From NCBI RefSeq assembly GCF_932276165.1, contig NC_064004.1, positions 4,164,001 through 4,228,000 on the forward strand: a stretch of 64,000 bases of DNA, given 5' to 3'. The stretch comes from Plutella xylostella (Eukaryota > Arthropoda > Insecta > Lepidoptera > Plutellidae). Positions 56,070 through 64,000 of this stretch are shown one piece after another. Every line of letters begins with the position of its first letter. Positions within the stretch are counted from its first letter, which is position 1. Below the pieces are notes generated by a model. It was not told the origin of the DNA. It ran no database searches and saw only the letters and a list, made by a program, of their open reading frames with translations. The translations under genes and the position numbers were made by a program.

Positions 56070-56880
56070 ATAAAAACACTAGCTGTTCCCGCGAGCTTCG
56101 CTTCGCCTTAAAAAGTTTTCCCGTGGGAATTCCGGGATAAAAAGTAGCCTATCTTCTTTCCCAGGGTCTAGACCGTATGTATACCAAATTTCATTCAAAT
56201 CCGTTCAGTAGTTTTGGCGTGAAAGAGTAACAGACAGACAGCGCTTCGCTTCGCCTTAAAAAGTTTTCCCGTGGGAATTCCGGGATAAAAAGTAGCCTAT
56301 GTTCTTTCCTAGGGTCTAGACCGTATGTATACCAAATTTCATTCAAATCCGTTCAGTAGTTTTGGCGTGAAAGAGTAACAGACAGACAGCGCTTCGCTTC
56401 GCCTTAAAAAGTTTTCCCGTGGGAATTCCGGGATAAAAAGTAGCCTATCTTCTTTCCCAGGGTCTAGACCGTATGTTTACCAAATTTCATTCAAATCCGT
56501 TCAGTAGTTTTGGCGTGAAAGAGTAACAGACAGACAGCGCTTCGCTTCGCCTTAAAAAGTTTTCCCGTGGGAATTCCGGGATAAAAAGTAGCCTATGTTC
56601 TTTCCTAGGGTCTAGACCGTATGTATACCAAATTTCATTCAAATCCGTTCAGTAGTTTTGGCGTGAAAGAGTAACAGACAGACAGCGCTTCGCTTCGCCT
56701 TAAAAAGTTTTCCCGTGGGAATTCCGGGATAAAAAGTAGCCTATGTTCTTTCCCAGGGTCTAGACCGTATGTATACCGAATTTCATTCAAATCCGTTCAG
56801 TAGTTTTGGCGTGAAAGAGTAACAGACAGACAGACAGACACAGTTACTTTCGCATTTATAATATTAGTTAGGATTGTTTT
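56070..56880 (+). repeat. Tandem array, five 148-bp units of a dispersed repeat
   Basis: Units start (GCTTCGCTTCGCCTTAAAAA) at 56095, 56243, 56391, 56539 and 56687, exactly 148 bp apart and 98-99% alike. The outer sequence on both sides (CTAGCTGTTCCCGCGA left; TTTCGCATTTATAATATTAG right) is present once. An inserted element was therefore amplified internally. It lies between the two alternative 3' ends of the zinc-finger gene. Confidence 0.95.
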
Positions 56881-56927
56881 ATAAAAACATTGTTTTTACC
56901 ATGGTTAATCAATAACTATTATAACTA

Positions 56928-57364
56928 CAGGGTGTTGCAAAAAGGGTATACTAAGCCGAAACCTACATGTGCATATCTAAGCCTGAAAGTGAAATCAGAA
57001 TTTCAAAATTAGCCAAAAAAAAAACATTCTCCATAGTAAAAAGGCGTGACCAACCACAGACCTGTATTTGAGTAGACAACGCAAGTGCATGTACTTCGCG
57101 TGTAAAAAGAGAGTGAAATTATCTTCCTTTAGCGCAGTGTCATTAGGGACGTTCCTATACTAAATCGTTCAAGTGACGTGACTGACGTGACAGTAGGTAT
57201 TAAAATAATGGCACGCTTGGTTTCTATACAAGGAATGAGACAAGCGTTGTCTATTCAAATACAGGTCTGTGTGACCAACAAAGTTTCTATGGAAAATGTT
57301 TTTTTTTGCGTTAACATACCGCACATGCAGGTTTCGGCTTAGTATACGCTTTTTGCGACACCTG
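56928..57364. mobile_element. Mariner-like TIR element (TA target) with a nested hAT-type MITE
   Basis: The ends CAGGGTGTTGCAAAAAGGGT and complement are flanked by TA. They are followed by ATACTAAGCCGAAACCTACA, a family widespread in Lepidoptera. Inside, 57055-57271 is a second element. Confidence 0.8.
57055..57271. mobile_element. hAT-type MITE with 8-bp target duplication
   Basis: The ends CACAGACCTGTATTTGA and complement are flanked by TGACCAAC at 57047-57054 and 57272-57279. The 8-bp duplication points to the hAT superfamily. 217 bp, non-coding. Confidence 0.9.
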
Positions 57365-57420
57365 TATTTTATAGTCTTGTGAAATCACTAATTACCTATG
57401 TGTACTTTTCCTGATTTCAG

Positions 57421-57919
57421 TTTCGCATACACTACACACAAGGCGCGCCACTTGTACGTGAAAATAGAACCCATATTTGTGGACCTACCAAACAGCTCTT
57501 TGGTATCTACATTACTGCCTATTGCCACTAAGAAGAAGACAATAACATGTAGTGAAAAACCACTGAAGAAAAATAGTTTTGATGAAAACTATTTCTTCAA
57601 AATTCCCGCCCACCCTGATGACCATACAAATAAAATTTGCAACGCAACTAACCATAAACAAAATAGAACGTGTAAAAAAATGACAAAACGCGGCAATTTT
57701 AAAAAGAAACGGATGACGCCATGTTTAAAATGCGATATTAAAATATTTAGATCTTTTGCGGGTGACAATGCTGGAACAATACACTCGGGGATTTCTAATG
57801 GTACTCAAAAGGCTCCTGTAGCAATCCCAGAATTGGCTAACACATTGCAAAGACTGTCTTTGGATAACGGGTTTATGTTACAAGATTCGGAGGAACCTGA
57901 ATGCGTGTTGGGGTTTTAA
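57421..57919 (+). CDS. Probable alternative last exon of the zinc-finger gene
   Basis: It follows an acceptor (CTGATTTCAG) and runs 499 nt open to TAA at 57919. It begins FAYTTHKARH, which would finish the third finger as C-X2-C-X12-H-X3-H if joined after 55740. At that point there is no GT. GGGCAAGA could be a GC donor, but the phase is then off by one. Later residues include a CLKC pair. An AATAAA follows at 58062. Confidence 0.6.
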
Positions 57920-58061
57920 ATCAGAGGTTCAAGACGTATGTAGAGAAGCATTGGTGCATCCACTTTTCGACTGTGAAGATAACTTAGAAAGATATAAGTA
58001 AAATGAAAAATACAGATTGTTTAAGAATACTTTTATTAAAAAAAGACTTAAATATTTACAA

Positions 58062-58067
58062 AATAAA
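58062..58067 (+). terminator. Candidate polyadenylation signal of the zinc-finger gene
   Basis: AATAAA 143 nt after the stop at 57919. Confidence 0.4.
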
Positions 58068-58191
58068 GAGTAAATACATCATAAAAGTCATTTCAAGACA
58101 ATTTTAGTCATTTGCCAGATTACTTTTGTAAGTTCAATGAGGAAGTAGGTACTTATTTTGGTTGTGATTATTTTATAATTTATAAGTTTAC

Positions 58192-58372
58192 AGACCCCTT
58201 AGCATGAATTTTCATCGTGAACGTGAAGTAGAATCCATCGAGTAATTTTCTATGAAAATATGAACAGCGCCCCTGGTGGTCGGTAGCAGAACTAAAATTA
58301 CCCTACAACATTCATTGAGTAATTTCCCGTGACGTTCACGATGAAAATTCATGCTAAGGGGTCAGATGTTAA
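58192..58372. mobile_element. Fold-back MITE, second copy of the 21026-21186 family
   Basis: ACCCCTTAGCATGAATTTTC arms with a centre unlike that of the other copy. Confidence 0.8.
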
Positions 58373-59060
58373 GATATAAGTATCTTAAATAATAATAAGT
58401 AATTAAAATTGTCAGTCAACTCATTTTAATTAATCACTATGCTAATAATAAAATTATGGCGGCCTACAGATAAATGTTATGTAAAGGGAAATATTTTTGA
58501 TAATAATATAATGGTGTGACTCAAAAAAGTGTTTATTGTTTTTACTGTTAAAGGTTATTTACCTTTAGGTATTTTTTATCTATTTTCAACGTCCAGAAGT
58601 TATTTTTAAATACACTATGCTTAAATTAAGAATAAAAATAAGTAAGCAATTACCTACTTGTTAATTATGAGGACTTTGGGACCCTTTAATTTTCGAAACT
58701 AAGCCGTTTTTGAAATTTCTAAAGGGAGCAAAATACTCCACCTTGTTGTCTCATAACTTCTTCATTTATAATTTTTAGACGCGTAGGTAAGTATAAATTA
58801 ATTTTATCGCTAAAAATATCTCTCAGATTCAATTAAGTTCAGATCAAGAGTTACAAGTTACTATATTTTTTTATTGCACTAGTAGGTAATATTTACGCTG
58901 AGTTACAGAAAGGGACTTTAAATGTATGGCTGCCTTGCTTTGACAGTATACGGTCAGAAAGAGACCGACATAGATTTAATGCCGACTTAGCTTAATGTTC
59001 CTTTCTGCAACTTAGCGTTAAAACTTAAAATAGACATAAATTCACAAAATATCAATGTGT
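58373..59060. other. Intergenic, one small MITE
   Basis: 58899-59028 is a fold-back element (ACGCTGAGTTACAGAAAGG and the reverse of CCTTTCTGCAACTTAGCGT). Otherwise AT-rich with no gene seen. Confidence 0.5.
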
Positions 59061-61643
59061 TCAATCGAGTTTAAATCCCTTCTGTTCTAATTGTTTGATC
59101 CTGCCGGGCACCTGCACGGCGGGTAGATCCACGCTGTTGGCGCGGCGGCGGCCATCTTGTATATCAACAGCTGTCAAACGCGCTTCCGGCGGAAGTAGCG
59201 GCAAGTTCGGGAGGGTGCGTTTGCGTGTTAACTCTGACGTGCGGGTCCCGCCTGTTGGGAAATTTTGAGGTTAGGGTATAGGTTTTGTGTAGGTATAGAA
59301 TAAATATTAGTTAGTTACTGTGCTTATCTGAATAATCGCTTTTAATCACTTTCTTATATTTTTATTGGTCAATTTTCAAAATTTATAATGTATAGTTACC
59401 TACATTCTGGTAACTAGGTACAGTTAATGCTAAAAGCGTTTTCTATGCCAAACAACTATTGAAGTTGAAATTAGGAAGGAAAATTTTAAAATATTACTGA
59501 AACACTCATTTGAGTTGCCGCAATGTTGAAATCGCTTTTAATGTTGAAAATTCAATGTATCAAAGTTCAGTAAGTAATATTTTGTCTATTCCAATATCAA
59601 ACGTGGTAAGGAAAGTTTCCTATTCTATTTTAGGATAATGGCTACTAGTTAGTTAATATTCTATGTCTATGTAAGTGGGTAGGTAGGTACAGTATGGGCC
59701 ATAGAAACCTGACCCCTCAGAGTGACAATGACTAAGAGTCAGCTTTCTATCGGCTTTCAACTAAATACACACAATTAAAAAAAATATGTAACAAGTACTT
59801 ACACTAATTAAAAAACAAGCGGTTAGCACATTCCGAAAGTAGAAAAAATATATTTAAAAGGTGTGTTTGACGATTAGTAAAAAGAAAGCACATTATTATT
59901 TTTTACTCACACAGCTAATTTTCTCTTATTGCGTGTTTAGTTTCTGTATTAGATGCTCAAACAGCCGGACTGTCATTTTCTATGTTAGTAGAGTCTTGAC
60001 AGAAGAGAAGAGTGTCGCCATCTATAATAGAGTTTGCAAAAGAAAAACAAATTCAATCTCAACATGCCACAATTTACATAGCTTACGAAAACGTGTTGTA
60101 AAGTGCAAGTATTTTTAGAGTGTGTATGTAGGTACAATTCAGTTCACGTATGTTGACCACTTTATAGCGTTATTTTAAGGTCCCTTAGAGGTGCGAGGTG
60201 ATGGATAAAGACAAAGCGATGCCAATGGTGTGCGTTATGATGCTGTTTAGGGTTTTAATTTGGTCATCTTACGTGAATTGTACTGTACTGAATAAGTTAT
60301 TGGCTATTTATAAATTGTCCAAAACACTTTTATCATAGCCATGTGCCACGTTCTGTGTGTCTTAGAAGGAGTAGAAAATCGTCTAGGTATACTCTAGCAA
60401 ATTAGGTATTTGTTTCCCTAAATTATTCCCATCTTCGAAAGAATGTTCACAAGAAATACATAATCATACCATTAAATAAATAAATAATCGTCCAATCGAT
60501 TCTTAGTAAGTATGTAGGAATAATTTCATCCGTTGTGACGTCACAGAAGAACAAACAAACAGACAGACACGTTTGCAAATTGGTATCATTTTGATACATT
60601 AATATTACCCATTGAATGTCACCGCGTCAAGTACTGGTTTAGGTCAATGAAGTCCGCGACGACCTGTTAGCCCTGCCTGTTGGTAAACCCATTTTTTATC
60701 TCATTGGTAAAAGTACTAGATATACGAGCGGTGGTAGCTCAGTCGGGTGAGCGCCCGCTTCTCAATCAAGAGATGCGGGTTCGAATCCCGGCGCTGACAT
60801 GTACCAATGAGTTCTTTTCTGAATTTAAGTACAACGTATACCATCGCTCTTACGGTGAAGGAAAACATCGTGAGGAAACCTGCATATCTAGATTTAGCAC
60901 ATCAATCTAGATATGTGAACCCACCAACCCGCATTGGACCAGCGTGGTGGGAAATGGTCCAAGCTTAGGAAGGCAGTTTAGACCTTGGGGATATGCACAA
61001 AGGTTCCATTCGAGAGAGCCAGGTGCAGGTACTTACACCCCCACAGAGAATAGACTAGAATAGAATAGTACTAGATATACCTATCTATTCCAGGATGTAA
61101 GTACCTACATAAAGATACAGGTACAGCGTGTCATGTGCAGTAAAACACAAAGCTAAGTGCAAAATGGAGTCCAGCAGACACACCGAAAGCATGGTACAAT
61201 GTATGTATTCACATTTTTCCAGTGCCTAAGTCAATCCAGTCGAAAGCTATTGGTATGACATTGCAATTTTGATTTTATTTTTCATCTTTTTATCTTCAGC
61301 ACAATATCTATACCTACTACTGTACCCCACACATTGGCAATCTACAATTCAACATCATAGTTTTTGTCATAATTTATACGGATTTCACAGTAGTTTGACA
61401 GATAAGTGATGCTATAAGGATAATTTATTGTGCCAATGTGCGGTCGCGATGGTGCGGTAGTTGTTGCTAAGCATTACACCATTAAGTCCTCAAAAATACT
61501 CTCTCCAAACGTCTTTACCTTTCCTCCTCGGTGGATTCTGCAGCGCGTCAGCGGGTGTGGAGGTCTTCGTCAACGATGTCTCGTCGATGTGAGGTGCGTT
61601 CTCGCAGCCGTCTGCCCGCGTTCTTGCACCCAGCTTTGGTGCA
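59061..61643 (-). CDS. 3' exons of an unrecognised gene
   Basis: Two exons are visible: 61643-61519 (acceptor TTCCAG, donor GTAAAG) and 59251-59061 (acceptor CCAACAG), ending with TGA. Phase 1 meets phase 1, giving 104 residues of C-terminus. The sequence is basic and Ser/Thr/Pro-rich: TSLTKTSTPADALQNPPRRK and then RTLPNLPLLPPEARL. Next come RRRANSVDLPAVQ (a likely phosphosite of RRxNS type) and a Lys-rich end, EQKGFKLD. No domain recognised. Upstream exons were not found in this window and may lie beyond 64000. Confidence 0.6.
59252..60711. other. Intron of the unrecognised gene, no further gene seen
   Basis: AT-rich. 59690-59760 is weakly like the 754-841 inverted repeat. An 85-codon plus-strand ORF at 59861 has no supporting motif. 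Confidence 0.4.
60726..61066 (+). mobile_element. Full-length tRNA-derived SINE with 14-bp target duplication
   Basis: AGTACTAGATATAC flanks it at 60712-60725 and 61067-61080. The pol III A box (TAGCTCAGT) is at 60735 and the B box (GGTTCGAAT) near 60779. A body of about 250 bp and an (AATAG)n tail follow. The perfect flanks suggest a recent insertion. Confidence 0.93.
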
Positions 61644-61902
61644 CTGGAATGATCACAATGTTGTTTATTCTTGGTATGTAAGAGTTGAGTTAGTCTGTGA
61701 AGATAAAGTTCTAAACGCTGTCTAAAGTGCGTCCTGTCGGTGATAAAGTATTTTATTATGTAGTCTGAGCCTATCTGAAACCTAGTTAAACATTGTGAGA
61801 TATGGCGTTTCGACTTTCTCCGTGTTCGGCATCATAAAGGTCACAGTGACAGTTAAATAAAGTCCATTTTTCTCTCCACCTTTAATTTGCAAGGTGCGGG
61901 TG

Positions 61903-61941
61903 CCTATATAAATAGAGTGAGTCGCCCGCGCGCCTCAGTTG
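61903..61941 (+). promoter_or_regulatory. TATA box and initiator
   Basis: TATATAAATA at 61903-61912 and CTCAGTT at about 61935-61941, roughly 30 nt apart, form a focused insect promoter on the plus strand. Confidence 0.55.
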
Positions 61942-61974
61942 GTTTTTGATTTTTGAAGTGAACACTTCGGCAAA

Positions 61975-62073
61975 ATGGCTCAATGTAGCCACGGTTCTCG
62001 TCGGCTTCGCTCCGACGGGGAAAAATATAATATTGAATTTGCGGAGTCCTCGCTGCCGGGAGCTGTAGCGTGA
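61975..62073 (+). CDS. 32-codon ORF just downstream of a TATA/Inr promoter
   Basis: ATG in good context (CAAAATGG) about 37 nt after the putative start site. The peptide begins MAQCSHGSRRLRSDGEKYNI and ends in TGA. A GTGAGT donor follows at about 62160. It may be a short upstream ORF, a broken first exon, or a stop caused by an indel. Not recognised. Confidence 0.3.
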   Translation: MAQCSHGSRRLRSDGEKYNIEFAESSLPGAVA

Positions 62074-62204
62074 TGCGGACCAGGCGGCGCGGGGCCTGCC
62101 GGCTGCTGCGCACGCAGCCATTGCTGAGGATTTCGCAACGAAGGTTTGAGTTGATAAGCCGTGAGTAAAATGCTATTATTTAATGCTTTTAAAAGCTCAG
62201 CCAC

Positions 62205-62640
62205 TGGTCATAATGCTCCGGCGCTTGGGGTTTTTATCCCACGCAGTAGGGTCCGATTCAATAGTCGTGGTGATGATTGATCACATATTCCGGTCCTACT
62301 AGTGGCGCTTGAGCTAGATACTTACATTAATGACCGCTTTAAGTAAAGCATATGTTAATTTTATACAGGAAAAAATAATAAAAATATATTTTTGTACCCT
62401 CAATTTCTAATATTTTTAGAAAACAGTTGATAAAAAGTTTGCTATTACAATAATGCACTTGATTATAGCTTATGTAAGGCTTTACAAACAGGAGCTTTCC
62501 AGGACCGTCATAGGATTTTTTACAGGAAGCACGTGGCTCCGAGTTTCAGTATGTTGGGAGATTGTGGCATGTGCGGCGAGTAATGTGATCCGCCGGTACC
62601 TACCCGCTGAGGGTAGGCAGGCCGATTCGGTGAAATTGAA
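62205..62640. other. No supported gene
   Basis: Mixed sequence, AT-rich right of 62330. Nothing recognised. Confidence 0.4.
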
Positions 62641-62649
62641 GTTTCGTGT

Positions 62650-63110
62650 AACCTGCACCCGGCCCTGTGCTCCTGCGCTGGCCGCCGTCTTGTGGCACCT
62701 GCATCGCAGTGTACATCCGGCCCTGCGCTCCTGCCCTGGCCACCGGTTCGTGCCACCTGCATCGCAGCATACACCCGGCCCTGTGCTCCTGCGCTGGCCG
62801 CCGTCTCGTGCCACCTGCATCGCAGCGTACACCCGGTCCTGGCCCTGGCCACCGGTTTGTGGTACCTGCATCGCTGCATAGACCCAGCCATGCACTCCTG
62901 CCCTGGCGGCTGTACACCCGGTCCTGGCCCTGGCCACCGTTTTGTGCCACCTGCATCGCAGCGTACACCCGGTCCTGGCCCTGGCCACCGGTTTGTGCTA
63001 CCTGCATCGCTGCATAGACCCAGCCATGCACTCCTGCCCTGGCGGCTGTGTTGTCCCACCTGCATCGCTGCGCACACCTGGCACTCCTGTTCTGGTTGCC
63101 AGATCCAAAC
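62650..63110. repeat. GC-rich minisatellite, unit about 55-65 bp with higher-order structure
   Basis: Units contain CACCTGCATCGCAGCGTACA and CCCGG..CTGGCC..CCGT. A longer variant with TGCATAGACCCAGCCATGCA and CTCCTGCCCTGGCGGCTGT occurs twice. Long ORFs on both strands are by-products of the stop-free unit. Confidence 0.9.
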
Positions 63111-64000
63111 GCCCCCTGTCTGGGAAGAGATTTTATGCTCAGCGGAACCGCCTGCACTATTGCTAGCACGGTCATCATCATCATCAACCATCATTATGAG
63201 TGACTTATTTAGAAGGTATCGAGTAACGTGCGCTATTCATCAGTGATTTTGGCATATGCAGACGAACGTTTACGGCCAAGGTTGGTCATGTTAGCCATAC
63301 AAGGGCACACCAAGGAAGCCTGAGTAACCACCTGCAGTCGCCGTAGCCGCATCGGCACGGATGACGACAAATCGGGTAACGTGCACCGCTTCTAAAAGTG
63401 TTATAGCACTTCAATTTGATGCCTCCGCTGAGGTAGGGTGTTCTATTAAAGCAGCTTTCTTCTGAACTGCCCAAAGTGACCTGTAGACTGCTCCTGGGGA
63501 TAGTTGTGCAATCATTTTTTTATTTCGATGTCTCTGCTGAAGAAACTGTCTAATGCAGCTTTTGTTCTAAACTGCCTTAAGATCATTGAACTGCTCATGG
63601 GAATGGTTACGCACGGTAAGTACAGGAGCGTTACTCTATACTGATGAGAAACGAATGAACGAGAGTTGTCGTGCAATCGGCACGTTTAATACATACAAAC
63701 AGATAGAGCGGCTCAGGCTGCAGTGCACTGAAAGTTCGTTTTTCGTCATATTATAAAGTGACCCCCCCAGACACTATCTTAAGTGTCATGACACATCGGC
63801 AGATTCCAGCTTTGAGTCTTTTCTTTTCTCGGCTGTGAGCAAAGTGAATCCCACCGGCGAGTGTTCAACCTAAAAGCACTGAGCTAATTCCTGATTTCGT
63901 GAAAGTCGCTGTTGCTATACCATACCGCTTCACAAGTTACCGAATTTATTATGATCCTACTGTCGGGTGATCATGATCGGAGTGTCATCGCGGTTTCTGA
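63111..64000. other. No supported gene to the window end
   Basis: A (CAT)n run at about 63174-63196 may be an RTE tail. Two similar phrases (AGCAGCTTTCTTCTGAACTG near 63450 and GCAGCTTTTGTTCTAAACTG near 63555, each with CTGCTC..GGG later) suggest an old ~115-bp tandem duplication. Otherwise unassigned. Confidence 0.35.

Noticed and set aside
60726..60800. tRNA gene (good A and B boxes)
   Set aside because: It is the head of a SINE: a ~250-bp body and tail follow, the insertion has a 14-bp target duplication, and the same head recurs at 48248 and 29584.
62482..63246. ORFs of 140-225 codons on both strands
   Set aside because: All arise from the stop-free minisatellite unit; no start, splice or domain evidence supports any of them.

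Overview
The window is nuclear DNA of an insect, almost certainly a moth or butterfly. It has AT-rich introns and intergenic DNA, small GC-rich exons, and a dense load of mobile DNA of lepidopteran type: CR1/Jockey-like and RTE LINEs, tRNA-derived SINEs, and TA- and TTA-target MITEs. Host genes were assembled by eye from exon reading frames, GT/AG sites and codon phase. No transcript or database search was available.

Layout: (1) 2273-15839, minus: a 10-exon secreted cuticular protein of RR type (305 aa), with a TATA/Inr promoter near 15900-15936. A nearly complete CR1/Jockey-like LINE (9038-13745) sits antisense in one intron. (2) 16555-19265: a second LINE enclosed by perfect 54-bp inverted repeats. 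(3) 21220-36598, minus: a complete 14-exon tyrosyl-DNA phosphodiesterase 1 (633 aa) with an N-terminal PBZ zinc finger. Its introns hold RTE, RNase H-LINE and gag-only LINE remnants, a hexanucleotide array and a 40-bp minisatellite. (4) 36920-47046, plus: COG7, sharing a 321-bp bidirectional promoter with TDP1. (5) 50987-51286, minus: an intronless GTSF1-like piRNA-pathway gene. (6) 52595-57919, plus: a C2H2 zinc-finger gene whose fingers are split by introns. (7) 59061-61643, minus: the 3' exons of an unrecognised gene. (8) 61903-64000: a TATA/Inr promoter with a 32-codon ORF, a GC-rich minisatellite, and sequence I cannot assign.

The most unusual signal lies in the introns of the three neighbouring genes (cuticle, TDP1, COG7). 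Many exons are followed, downstream in transcription, by one or more extra copies of the exon 3' part with its 5' splice donor but without an acceptor. Two of these copies (TDP1 exon 9, COG7 exon 6) differ from the real exon almost only at synonymous sites. A separate fragment of the cuticle-gene RR exon lies in a COG7 intron 32 kb away, inside an insertion flanked by a 25-bp direct repeat. Three reading-frame breaks in the window fall in or beside homopolymers, so assembly error must be considered there.
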